Shown: piece by piece, positions 52,708 to 61,259 of the stretch
How positions within the stretch are numbered: the stretch's first letter is position 1
Layout: each line of letters opens with the position of its first letter
Source: an uncultured Pseudomonadota bacterium
GTDB lineage: Bacteria; Myxococcota_A; UBA796; SXON01
NCBI GenBank assembly: GCA_903844155.1
Contig: CAIMSU010000366.1
Span: 28,949-92,948, forward strand
Length of the DNA: 64,000 nucleotides
Direction: 5' to 3'
The notes under the pieces: generated by a model
What the model was told of the DNA's origin: nothing
Databases searched by the model: none
Seen by the model: the letters and a program-made list of their open reading frames with translations, nothing else
Program-made: the position numbers and the translations under genes

Positions 52708-53769
52708 CTACGAAAACAGCAGACCGACCGCCGCGAGCGTCATCGTGACCACGGTGAACCACCCCAGCGCGTTCAGCCACCGGCCGGTCGCCCAACGCCC
52801 CATGATCCGCTCATCGCGGGCGGTGATGAGGATGACGACGAGCAGCGGTGGGGCGACAAAGCCGTTCATGACGGCGGTCCACACCAGCGCTTTCATCGGG
52901 TTGATCCCGATGTAGTTCATGAGGATGGCGACGACGGTCTCCAGCGCGATGACGGCGTAGAACGCGCGGGCCTTCTTTGGCTTTCGGTCAAGGCCCGCCG
53001 GCCAGCCGAACAGCTCCGCCACCGCATACGCCGAGGACGCCGTCAGGATCGGCACCGCGAGCAACCCGGTGCCGACGATCCCGAGCGTGAACAGCAGGCT
53101 GGCGAGGTTGCCGGCAAGGGGGCGAAGGGCCAGTGCCGCGTCTGCGGCGGACTCGATCGTCACTTTTCCCGATTGAAACAGCGTGGCGCCGGTGGCGAGG
53201 ATGATGAAATACATGACGATGTTCGAGAACAACATGCCGATGCCGACGTCGGTGGTCGCGTCCTCCATCTCGGTCGTCGTCGCGCCCTCGCGGTCCGCCA
53301 CGGTCACGCGTCCTTGCGCGGTCTCCTCCTCGACCTCCTGGTTGGCCTGCCAGAAGAACAGGTAGGGCGAGATGGTCGTGCCGAGGATCGCCACGATCAT
53401 GGCGAGGAATTTCCGGTCGAGGGTCAGACTGGGGACGACGGTGCCGAGCAGGACGGCATGGAGGTTTGGATGGGCAAAAAATGGCGTCGCGATGTAGGCA
53501 AAAAGGCTGAACGTCAGCCACTTCAGCGCGCGCGCGATGGTGCGGTAGGAGCCCCAGATCTCGATGAGCAACACCGTGAGCCCGATGGGGACGATGAGCA
53601 GCCTCACGCTCAATGCCGGGATGAGCAGGTTGAACGCCGCGCCAATCGCGCCGAGATCGGCGCCTGCGTTGATCGTGTTCGCGATCACGAGCGCGCCGAT
53701 CAGCGGGTAAAGCAGCCACTTGGAGTAGTGCTGCCGAAGCACGCCGGCGAGGCCCATCCCGGTCACCAT
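52708..53769 (-). pseudogene. Nramp-family metal transporter lacking its N-terminus
   Basis: 353 residues from ATG 53769. The sequence matches Nramp proteins from ARIGMVTGMGLAGVLRQHYS on, then IANTINAGADLGAIGAA, a Glu-rich loop and the remaining helices. Family members are about 420-440 residues. The missing about 70 residues include the first helix with the metal-binding DDDPSG/DPGN-type motif and the second helix. Upstream, the frame continues to 54021 but only as Ala/Gly/Arg-rich shadow of the opposing gene. Loss of the first helix probably means no metal transport. Confidence 0.7.
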
Positions 53770-53812
53770 GCCGATACGGGCTCCCCCGCGACCAGCGGGG
53801 TAAGGCGCGCGA

Positions 53813-54541
53813 ATGCACGTTTCCCACTTCCGCTCGCTGCGGACGACATCCGGCGCCGTCCGGGTTGGTCTGACGATGCTCCCCCTCCTCCTCGCCCGCG
53901 CGCTCGCCGCGGACCCGGCCTCGCCGCCGGCCGCGCCAGCCCCCGTCACGACCTCGTCGCCGTCCGCCTCGCCTCCCGCGGCCGGACCGGATCCGTCGCT
54001 GGAAGGGCCGACCGTCCTCACCGACTACGCCGACTGGGCGAGGAAGCACAAGCTCAAGGGCCCGGCAGCGCAGTTGGCCTGCTCCCCCTTCGCGGATGGC
54101 CTGAACCTGTGCTTCACGAGGAAGGACGGTGATAATCGGGTGTATTACACGGGTGCGGATGGCAAGACAGCGGACCAGCTTCGGGCCGACGCGAAGGGTA
54201 CGGAGGACGCGGCGGTGGCCGGATTCGCACCGGTCTACGTTGATAACTACACGTTTCCCTACTACCTGGACGCCGGCGATGTGCGGGCCGACGCGGCGCT
54301 GCTCTACCCGGATGCCCTGGAACGAAAAGTGGGGGGCAAGTGCGTGGTTGCCGTGCCCGCGCAGGGGGTCGTGATCGCGTGGGTCGCCGGTGACCTCGAC
54401 TTCGACAAGATCGTGGCTGTCGGCGTGAAGCGCATGTACGAGACGATGGCGAACCCGATCTCGTCCGTGCTCTACACCTGGGACGGCAAGCGCTGGGTCG
54501 TGTGGGGGCAGGCGAAGGACTACGTCGCGCCGTCGCCGTAA
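53813..54541 (+). CDS. Exported protein of unknown function
   Basis: 242 residues from ATG 53813; ATG 53876 is an alternative with a short signal (MLPLLLARALA). A Pro/Ser/Ala linker (about 33-65) is followed by a soluble domain with few Cys: LTDYADWARKHKLKGPAAQLACS, LCFTRKDGDNRVYYTGADG and VVIAWVAGDLDFDKIVAVGVKRMYETM, ending WGQAKDYVAPSP. The repeated KxGDxxRVYY-like stretch is compatible with a small beta-rich fold. I do not recognise the family. Its promoter region replaces the 5' end of the Nramp gene. Confidence 0.7.
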   Translation: MHVSHFRSLRTTSGAVRVGLTMLPLLLARALAADPASPPAAPAPVTTSSPSASPPAAGPDPSLEGPTVLTDYADWARKHKLKGPAAQLACSPFADGLNLCFTRKDGDNRVYYTGADGKTADQLRADAKGTEDAAVAGFAPVYVDNYTFPYYLDAGDVRADAALLYPDALERKVGGKCVVAVPAQGVVIAWVAGDLDFDKIVAVGVKRMYETMANPISSVLYTWDGKRWVVWGQAKDYVAPSP

Positions 54542-54542
54542 C

Positions 54543-55016
54543 TCAGGGCGCGTCCACGACCGTCGCCATCACCTCGCCCTCGGCCACATGCACGCCCGCG
54601 ACCGTCGCCTTTGCAGCGAACTTCCAGATCCCGCGCTTCTCGGCCAGCTTCTCGACGGTGATGCGGATCTGGTCGCCCGGGGTGATCGGGCGACGGAACC
54701 GGAAGCCGTCGAGGCCGGTCAGGTAGACGAGCTTGTGGCGCATGTCGGGGCGCGCCGTCATGGCGACGATGCCCGCGGCCTGGGCGACGGCCTCGACGAG
54801 CAGCACACCCGGAAAGACCGGGTAGCCAGGAAAATGGCCCTGAAAGCACGGTTCATTCGCGCTCACGTTCTTGAGCGCGACAACGCGCACGCCAGGCTCG
54901 CACTCCAGGATGCGGTCGATCATCAGGAACGGGTAGCGGTGCGGCAGGATCGCGAGGATCTCCTGGACCGACATGGTCGTCGCGGCGCGCTCGGGTGGGG
55001 GGCTGGTCTCGTTCAT
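54543..55016 (-). CDS. fabZ: 3-hydroxyacyl-ACP dehydratase FabZ
   Basis: 157 residues, normal length. It begins ILAILPHRYPFLMIDRILE and contains the active site GHFPGYPVFPGVLLVEA, with H61 and E75. It dehydrates hydroxyacyl-ACP in fatty-acid synthesis. The gene overlaps lpxD by 4 bases, as in many lpx clusters; lpxA, which usually follows, is absent here. Confidence 0.96.
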   Translation of the reverse strand: MNETSPPPERAATTMSVQEILAILPHRYPFLMIDRILECEPGVRVVALKNVSANEPCFQGHFPGYPVFPGVLLVEAVAQAAGIVAMTARPDMRHKLVYLTGLDGFRFRRPITPGDQIRITVEKLAEKRGIWKFAAKATVAGVHVAEGEVMATVVDAP

Positions 55017-56101
55017 GCCGGGTCCTTCGGCCGGTTCGCCTCAAGGAGGGCGCGCAGGGCCACAAGCTCCGTGCGTAACGCGGCGATCTCACGCTGCTGT
55101 TCGGCGGCCGTCTGCACGAGCTCTGGCAGGCGCGGTGTTGCGACGGCCACCTGCAGCCAGGCGTGCTGGTCGATCGCGGGGATGCCCCCACGACGCGATC
55201 CCGCAGGCGTGTCTCCGGTGACCAGCGCAAACGCCGCGATCTGCGTGCCATCGCCAACGTCGATGTGCCCGACCACGCCCGACTTCATCGCCATCACCAC
55301 GCCGTTGCCGAGCGTCGCGCTGCCGGCGACCGCCGCGAAGCTGACCAGCAGGCAATGACGGCCGATCTCGGCGCCGTGGCCGACCTGCACGAGGTTGTCA
55401 ATCTTGGTCCCGTCGCCAACCCGCGTCTCGCCGATGGCCGCGCGGTCGACGCAGGTGTTCGCGCCGAGCTCCACGTCGTTGCCGAGAACGGCACGTCCCG
55501 TCTGGGGAATCTTGTAGAGCCCGGTGGGTGTGGGGACGAAGCCGAACCCGTCGCCCCCAACGACCGCGCCAGGGTTGAGGATGACCCGATCCCCGAGCAC
55601 GCAGCCGGCCTGGACGACCGCACCCGCCATCAGCACGCAGCCCTCGCCGAGCACTGCACCGGCGCCGACGTAGCTGTGGGGGTGCAACACGCCCCTGCGC
55701 CCGACCCTCGCTCCCGGGCCCACATACGCGAGCGCGTGGACCCGCACCCCCTCTACGATCGCGTCCGGCTCGACGACCGCGCAGGGATGTACGCCGGCGC
55801 CGGCGTCGGCTGCGGGGTGAAACAGCTCCAGGGTCTTCGCAAATGCCAGGTACGGGTCCCGGCACCTCACAACGGTGCGACCGTCGGCAGCCTGCGCTTC
55901 GTCGACGAGCACGCAGCCGGCAGCGCTTTCGCGATAGACGCGGACGTACCTCCGGTTTGAGAGGAATGCGATGTCGCTGGGACCGGCGGTCTCAAGCCTG
56001 GCGACGGCGCGAATTCTCAGCGTTGCGTCGCCGTCAACCGTCCCGCCGACCGCGGCTGCGATCGCCCCGACGGTCCAGCCGTCTTGCGCGACCGCGCTCA
56101 T
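55013..56101 (-). CDS. lpxD: UDP-3-O-acyl-glucosamine N-acyltransferase LpxD
   Basis: 362 residues. An N-terminal LpxD-type domain (about 1-100) is followed by a left-handed beta-helix of hexapeptide repeats, including NPGAVVGGDGFGFVP. The catalytic His is H242 in LVQVGHGAEIG, where the usual His-Asn is His-Gly. The enzyme adds the second hydroxyacyl chain in lipid A synthesis. A C-terminal coiled coil (about 320-355) is present. It lies between skp and fabZ. Confidence 0.94.
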   Translation of the reverse strand: MSAVAQDGWTVGAIAAAVGGTVDGDATLRIRAVARLETAGPSDIAFLSNRRYVRVYRESAAGCVLVDEAQAADGRTVVRCRDPYLAFAKTLELFHPAADAGAGVHPCAVVEPDAIVEGVRVHALAYVGPGARVGRRGVLHPHSYVGAGAVLGEGCVLMAGAVVQAGCVLGDRVILNPGAVVGGDGFGFVPTPTGLYKIPQTGRAVLGNDVELGANTCVDRAAIGETRVGDGTKIDNLVQVGHGAEIGRHCLLVSFAAVAGSATLGNGVVMAMKSGVVGHIDVGDGTQIAAFALVTGDTPAGSRRGGIPAIDQHAWLQVAVATPRLPELVQTAAEQQREIAALRTELVALRALLEANRPKDPA

Positions 56102-56120
56102 CGCCTCACGGGTGGCTGGC

Positions 56121-56759
56121 CTACTTCGCAGGGGCGGTCGTCGGCGTCGTCCCGCCGCCCGTCACGGGATTCGCAGCGTTGTACCGCTTGATCAGCTCGT
56201 CCGTGATGTCGATCGAGGGCGAGGTGTACACCACACCGCCCTCGTTGACCTCGATGACCAGCGTGTACCCGCGCTCCGTCGCAATGCCCTGGGTGATCGT
56301 CTTCATCTTGGCGATGAGCTGCTCCATCGCGCCCTGGTACGCCTGCTGCATCTCCCCCTCGGACTGCTGGTAGGCCTGCTGGAACTGGGCGCCGGCGAGG
56401 TCGATGGCGTCCTCCTTCTGCTTCTTCGCGGTGTCCGAGAGCAGCACCGACTGCTTCTGGTAGTCGGCCTGCATCGCGTCAAGATTGGTCTTCATCTGCT
56501 CAATCGCCGCTTTCTTCGACTGGAACATCGTCTCCAGCTTCTTTCGGGCCTGCTCGCCCTCGGCCACGCTCTCCAGCGCTTTCTGGTAGTCGACAGAGGC
56601 GATCTTCAGCTCTGCGGCCTGTGCGCTCGGGGCGACGTGCGCGGCGGCGGCGGCGACGTAGGCGCCCGGGCTCGCCAGCAGCAGGGCGAGGGCAGCGCCG
56701 AGGGTCCAGGCGGCGAATCGGACGGGCGACGAGGGGGACGAGCAGCGGGCGGCGGACAT
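56121..56759 (-). CDS. skp: OmpH/Skp-like periplasmic chaperone
   Basis: 212 residues from ATG 56759 (upstream frame is shadow), with GGAG nearby. A signal peptide is followed by LKIASVDYQKALESVAEGEQARKKLETM, a coiled-coil arm (about 70-130) and IATERGYTLVIEVNEGGVVYTSPSIDITDELI, the Skp C-terminal motif. It holds unfolded outer-membrane proteins for BamA. bamA, its usual upstream neighbour, is absent. A Gly/Thr/Pro tail follows. Confidence 0.92.
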   Translation of the reverse strand: MSAARCSSPSSPVRFAAWTLGAALALLLASPGAYVAAAAAHVAPSAQAAELKIASVDYQKALESVAEGEQARKKLETMFQSKKAAIEQMKTNLDAMQADYQKQSVLLSDTAKKQKEDAIDLAGAQFQQAYQQSEGEMQQAYQGAMEQLIAKMKTITQGIATERGYTLVIEVNEGGVVYTSPSIDITDELIKRYNAANPVTGGGTTPTTAPAK

Positions 56760-56808
56760 CAAGGCTCCGGAGGCCGGGCCGGATAACCCGCGCCAAACTC
56801 CACGCACG

Positions 56809-57957
56809 TCACGGCAATGCCACGCCCACCTCGCGCGCCGCGTTCCGACGGCTGGACCGGTCCGCCGCGTGCTCCCGCAATCGCTCCAGCACGCTTCCGA
56901 GCGCCTCGGGGGTGTGCTCTCCGGGCAGCATCCGCGCGACGGCGAGCCCCGCGCGGGCCTCCTCAAGGTAGGCGAGCGCGTACGTCTGCAGGCTCTCAGC
57001 GCGGGCACGCTCGCGAAGCAGGACGCCGCGGTGCTCGAGGAGCTTGTCGAGGTGCAGGATGGTGCCACGCTGCCGTTCGCGGACGAAGGGGTCGTCGCTC
57101 ACGCCGGGGGCCAGTCCGGGCGCTGGGCAAACACCCGCAACCGCGTCGGTGACGAGGAGCGCGTCGCGGCGGGCGGCTACGTCTTCGGGAGAGATCGTCG
57201 CGATGTCCTTGTCCAACGCCTGCAAGGTGAGGCCAAGCTGCCAGACCCAGTGGGCGACCTCGGTCAGGCCGTCGCGCGTGGTCGCGTCGGGCGCCTGGAT
57301 GCTGAGGTGGTGTTCGAGGCGACCGGCCGTCAGCACGGGCCCCCGGTAGGGTTCGGTCAGGCTGACCTTGATGAGGTCGTCGCCGGGCATGCGCACGCGG
57401 CGTTTGGACTCGGGAAAGCGCAGAGCGGCGGGGACGAGCGCGAGGGATGCGCCGATGGCGACGAGCGCGCCGACGGCAAGCGCGCTGCCGGCCGCACCGA
57501 TCTCCGAGGCGAGGGCCCAGGCCAGCGCCGCCCCGAGCGCACCGGCAGCGGCGCTCTCAAAAGTGCGCTGCCAACCGGGTAGTCCGACGATCACACCCGC
57601 GGCGAGTGCGCTGGCCACCGCAGGCGCGACCCCGAGCGCGGAGAGCATGATCGTCGCCCCCACCACAAAAAGGAACGCGAAGGGGAGCAGGTAGATCCGC
57701 GGGGGACGCGCCGCCACCGCACCGAGCGCGGCGACGACGCCCCAGAACGTCGGCGTGGTCGGGCCGATGTCGTAGCCGGCGAGGGTGCCGAGGCTCATGG
57801 CGCCGGCCGTGGCCGCACCGACGACCGCCCACGTCGCTTCCGCGCGGACGAGCGCGCGCGCGGCAGCCGGGTCCAGCCCCACCATCCGGGGTTGCACCAC
57901 GGGCAGGCGAGGGGAGCGGGGCTGGGTCGAATCAGGAACGGGCTGGGTTTCCATCAT
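56809..57957 (-). CDS. Multi-pass membrane protein of unknown function
   Basis: 382 residues. About six hydrophobic helices cover residues about 40-180, followed by a soluble helical part with HHLSIQAPDATTRDGLTEVAHWVWQ, which may be a coiled coil. Its ATG follows the vWA gene stop directly (TGA then ATG), so the two are coupled. Skp starts 49 bases further. I recognise no family; the pairing with a vWA protein suggests a membrane complex. Confidence 0.75.
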   Translation of the reverse strand: MMETQPVPDSTQPRSPRLPVVQPRMVGLDPAAARALVRAEATWAVVGAATAGAMSLGTLAGYDIGPTTPTFWGVVAALGAVAARPPRIYLLPFAFLFVVGATIMLSALGVAPAVASALAAGVIVGLPGWQRTFESAAAGALGAALAWALASEIGAAGSALAVGALVAIGASLALVPAALRFPESKRRVRMPGDDLIKVSLTEPYRGPVLTAGRLEHHLSIQAPDATTRDGLTEVAHWVWQLGLTLQALDKDIATISPEDVAARRDALLVTDAVAGVCPAPGLAPGVSDDPFVRERQRGTILHLDKLLEHRGVLLRERARAESLQTYALAYLEEARAGLAVARMLPGEHTPEALGSVLERLREHAADRSSRRNAAREVGVALP

Positions 57958-59412
57958 TCACCTCGACATCGTGCGGGAAGTCTCGCTGGCCGCCTTGGCG
58001 CCTTCACCTTCATCCGAAGCATAGCCGAGCGCCTTCAGGGCTTGCAGGCTACCGTCGAGCGTGTCGGCGCCACGGCCCGTCACCACGCCCTCGGCCTGCT
58101 TGGAGCGGATGTAGTCGGACCCCCAGTCGAGGCGCTCCTTTGCGGCGGTGCTGTCGCCACGGTTCCAGGCCTGGCGGGCTTCGTCGACGGCCTCACCGGC
58201 CAGGGCGCGGGTGGCGGCGGCGTCGGCGTCGGAGGCCTCGTGGTCCTTGACCTTGGCGAGGGGGACGATGGGGACGAACAGCGTGGTTTGGCTGGCCACA
58301 CGCGCGCCACCCGGCAGCGTCCCGACGACGTTCGTCCAGGCGATGTCGGCCTGACCGTCTGCCGATAGCGACATCCCGCCAGAGATCCGCACGGGAATCA
58401 CGATGGTCCGCGTCTGCCCGGCCGAAAGGTCGCCGAGGCCGACGGTGACGGTCCGACCGGCAAACTGGGCGTCCGACCATGAGATCACGCGGTCGGCCGT
58501 CACGCCAGGCCCGAGATCCACCGTCAACGTCAACCCCGTCGCCACCACCGACCCCGCCGTCCGCAGCTCTTCGCCAAACACTGCTGCGAGATCCACGGCT
58601 TTTCCGTCCGTCGCCCGCCCGCCAACCCCGACGTAGTGGTAGTCGCCCCCGCCCGCGTCCGCCATCGCGGAGAGCTCCGCTTCGTCGTAGTCGAGCCCCA
58701 TCCCGATCGTCGAAACCGAGGTTCCTGGCAACGACTTCGCTATCTCCACGAGCCCCGCCTGGTCGATGACGCCCTGGTTGGCCCGCCCGTCCGTCATCAG
58801 CAGCACGCGGTGGACGTGGCCATCGCCGACCGTGCCGCGCAGGGTGTCCATGCCCGCGTTGAGGCCGCCAGAAAGGTAGGTTGAACCGCCCGCTGTCATG
58901 TTGTCGAGCAGCGTCGCCGCGAGCGGTCCGGTCTCGGACGCCGATCCCAGCCTGACGGGGGTGTTCACGAGCGATGAGAACGTGACGAGCGAGAGCCGGT
59001 CGTCCGGCCGAAGTTGCCCGGCCAACGCGTGCATTGCGGCGCGGGCTTCGTCGAACTTGCCCTCGTCGTTCATCGAGCCGGAGGTGTCGACGACGACGGC
59101 GAGGTCGACGGGGACGGTGACCGCATCGAGATCGCCCGTGGGCGGTGCGGTGACCGTGATGACGAGGTTGCGACTGGTGATTTCCTGTTTGTCGGCGGAC
59201 GTCGGGATCGCCTCGTAATCGAGGTGCGCGGTGACGGTGTAGGGTGCGGCGTCGTAAAGCTGGATGCCGCCGCCGGCCTCTTCAGCGTTGATCACACCGA
59301 CATCGGCAGAAATCGCCGGCTTCTCGGCGTTGCGGTCCGCAAACCAGGCGGAGAGGGCGACGGCGAGGCTGCCGGCGAGACCAAGGAGGGTCGTGAACAT
59401 CCAGCGACGCAT
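57958..59412 (-). CDS. Von Willebrand factor A domain protein with N-terminal membrane anchor
   Basis: 484 residues. One membrane helix (about 4-24, TLLGLAGSLAVALSAWF) anchors it, with the bulk in the periplasm. The vWA domain has a complete MIDAS motif, DTSGS (D109-S113), with MTAGGSTYLSGGL and LLMTDGRANQG. A beta-sandwich-like part and a helical tail follow. vWA domains bind proteins through a metal ion. It is coupled to the membrane protein gene downstream. Confidence 0.9.
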   Translation of the reverse strand: MRRWMFTTLLGLAGSLAVALSAWFADRNAEKPAISADVGVINAEEAGGGIQLYDAAPYTVTAHLDYEAIPTSADKQEITSRNLVITVTAPPTGDLDAVTVPVDLAVVVDTSGSMNDEGKFDEARAAMHALAGQLRPDDRLSLVTFSSLVNTPVRLGSASETGPLAATLLDNMTAGGSTYLSGGLNAGMDTLRGTVGDGHVHRVLLMTDGRANQGVIDQAGLVEIAKSLPGTSVSTIGMGLDYDEAELSAMADAGGGDYHYVGVGGRATDGKAVDLAAVFGEELRTAGSVVATGLTLTVDLGPGVTADRVISWSDAQFAGRTVTVGLGDLSAGQTRTIVIPVRISGGMSLSADGQADIAWTNVVGTLPGGARVASQTTLFVPIVPLAKVKDHEASDADAAATRALAGEAVDEARQAWNRGDSTAAKERLDWGSDYIRSKQAEGVVTGRGADTLDGSLQALKALGYASDEGEGAKAASETSRTMSR

Positions 59413-59434
59413 GGGAGCTCCGGGGGCGAGGGGG

Positions 59435-59458
59435 CGATCAGCCGATCAGCCGATCGGC
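59435..59458. repeat. Short tandem repeat
   Basis: CGATCAGC occurs twice in tandem (59435-59450), followed by CGATCGGC (59451-59458). It is in the gap of 169 bases between the vWA and receiver genes; the rest of the gap shows nothing I can name. Confidence 0.6.
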
Positions 59459-59581
59459 CGAACAGGTGGGACGGGTCTACAACGATTCAAAGGTAGCGGA
59501 CTTACAGACCGCATCGCACCCTTCCGGTTCCCCCTTGCACGAGGCCTGCACGCCGTTCACACATCGTGACGGCGCCGCCGG

Positions 59582-60112
59582 CTACCCCACGCTGGTCGTC
59601 GGCCGCCGCCATCCGCTGAAAACGTCCTTCTTCAGCATCGTCTTCAGCGTTTCCTGGGTCACCGGCTCTGTCAGCAGCTCGCGCCAGGCCTGCTCGGGCC
59701 GGGGCGTTGGCGGGACAGACGGGCGGTTCTTTGCCGCTTCTGCCGCGATGACCCGCTGCTCTGCCAGCCGCGCGGACTCAACCAGTGCCGCGATGTCGGC
59801 CGGCTCGGGCAGGAACGGCATGTGCGTGTCGATCCGCCAGCGCTCATTCACCTTGCCGGACGTGGCCTGACCCTCGATCTTGCCGTACACGACCACGGTC
59901 GCACGCGGGAATTTCGCCTTGAGCTCCTTGCCGATCTCCAGCCCGTGGCTGGTGGTCTGGCGCAGGGCGACGATCGCCATGTCCAGCACCGAGACCTGAC
60001 TGACTTCTGTCGCATCACCGAACGCCTGCACGACGATGTCCTTGTGCAACGCCCAACGATAGGCGTCTCGTCTCGCGCGGTTCGGGTCGAGGAGGAGGAC
60101 GTGTACAGGCAT
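59582..60112 (-). CDS. Receiver-like (CheY-like) protein
   Basis: 176 residues from ATG 60112. The first part, VHVLLLDPNRARRDAYRWAL ... VSVLDMAIVALR ... ATVVVYGKIEGQ, follows the receiver fold, but the phosphorylation Asp at the end of strand three appears as VLDMA with the typical second acidic pair reduced to DP. A Pro-rich linker and a small helical tail end the protein. It has no DNA-binding domain. Whether it is phosphorylated is uncertain. Confidence 0.65.
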   Translation of the reverse strand: MPVHVLLLDPNRARRDAYRWALHKDIVVQAFGDATEVSQVSVLDMAIVALRQTTSHGLEIGKELKAKFPRATVVVYGKIEGQATSGKVNERWRIDTHMPFLPEPADIAALVESARLAEQRVIAAEAAKNRPSVPPTPRPEQAWRELLTEPVTQETLKTMLKKDVFSGWRRPTTSVG

Positions 60113-60118
60113 GCGCCG

Positions 60119-60124
60119 AGTATA
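60119..60124 (-). promoter_or_regulatory. Candidate -10 box of a leaderless promoter
   Basis: TATACT on the minus strand (60124-60119) is a good -10 box. The start codon at 60112 lies where transcription would begin, so a leaderless mRNA is possible. The -35 region (AATGCC) is weak. Confidence 0.35.
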
Positions 60125-60296
60125 CATGAAACGGAGGCCGAGGCATTTGAGCGCCGAAGTCAAAAAATATCGAAGTGGTGATCGCCGCGTTGAGGATTCG
60201 GGCAAGTCTCGGGGGTTCGCCGAGCGCGGGCATCGGCGGCGGGCTGGTTGTCCCGCTCCGTCATCGCCGCTTGCCGCCGCGCCCTGGCGGTCCTAC

Positions 60297-61259
60297 ATGC
60301 GTTCCGTGTCCTCCGTCCGTCTGCCCGTTGTGCTGTTGTGTGGCGTCGCGCTGGGTGCGATGTCCCCCGCTGCTTTGGCGGGAGCCAAGGAGGACGGATA
60401 TGCAGCGTTGTCCGCCGGTCATTACGATGAGGCGGCGAAGCTGCTCGGGCAGGCGCGCGTGGAGCACCCCGAGGACACGTCGCTGGGAAGCGCCCTCGGG
60501 ACCGCGCTCTACCGGGCGGGCCGGTACCGGGAGGCGGAGCAGATCTTCAATTCTGTCGCCGCTGCCCAGTCGGACGACGCGGACGCTGCCCGTGCCCGAT
60601 ACGATGCGGGCAACGCCGCATACAAAGGCGGGCGGCTCGACGAGGCATTGAGCGCCTACCAGCAGGCGATGCAGAAGGACGCGAAATTCGCCGACGCCCA
60701 GAAGAACGCGACCGCCGTCCAGAAGGAGATCGCAGCCCGGAAGAATCCGCCTCCGCCGAAGGACGACAAGGACCAGAAAGACCAGAAGGACCAGAAGGAC
60801 GACACCCAGCACGCCCAGCAGGATGGCTCCGGCGAGTCCAAGCCCCAGGACGGCGACCCGAAGGACGGCGGGCAGCAGGGCGAGCCGAAGCCGGGTGACC
60901 AGAACGGGAGCCAGAACCCGGACAAGGGCGACGGGACCCGGCAGGCAGAGAAGCCGAACGACGGCGACGGTGCCAAGCCCGGCGACAAGGCGGACGGGAG
61001 CAAGCCGGACGGCGAAAAGCCCGGCGGGGACAAGGGCGATCCCAAAGACCAGAAGGACGGCCAGGCCGCCGACGCAGCGGGCGATCCGGCCGCCAAGCCC
61101 GACCCAAACGGTGAGCAGGCGGCCGCCGCGGCAGAGGGCGACGGCAGCGGCGAGGACGGGCAGATGTCCGCGCAGCAGGCGACACAGCTCGTGAACAGCG
61201 TGCAGGACGGCAAGCCGCGGGTGGTCGAGGGACAGCCGTCCGGGGGAAAGGACTGGTAG
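60297..61259 (+). CDS. Bat-type TPR protein (BatC-like) with long charged tail
   Basis: 320 residues from ATG 60297. The signal peptide ends ALAGA before KEDGY. Two or three TPR units (about 32-140: DEAAKLLGQARVEHP, ARARYDAGNAAYKGGRLDEAL) are followed by a KDQ/KDD tandem repeat and a Gly/Asp/Lys/Gln-rich disordered tail to about residue 295. The DAGNAAYKGGRLDEAL-type TPR is typical of BatC/BatE proteins. Its stop is directly followed by batD. Confidence 0.85.
   Translation: MRSVSSVRLPVVLLCGVALGAMSPAALAGAKEDGYAALSAGHYDEAAKLLGQARVEHPEDTSLGSALGTALYRAGRYREAEQIFNSVAAAQSDDADAARARYDAGNAAYKGGRLDEALSAYQQAMQKDAKFADAQKNATAVQKEIAARKNPPPPKDDKDQKDQKDQKDDTQHAQQDGSGESKPQDGDPKDGGQQGEPKPGDQNGSQNPDKGDGTRQAEKPNDGDGAKPGDKADGSKPDGEKPGGDKGDPKDQKDGQAADAAGDPAAKPDPNGEQAAAAAEGDGSGEDGQMSAQQATQLVNSVQDGKPRVVEGQPSGGKDW

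Noticed and set aside
53770..54021. N-terminal extension of the Nramp frame
   Set aside because: It reads Ala/Gly/Arg-rich sequence without helices, opposite the start of the exported protein gene, so it is a shadow and does not restore the missing helices.
60765..60800. 9-base tandem repeat
   Set aside because: It is the in-frame KDQ repeat of the Bat-type TPR protein and needs no other explanation.
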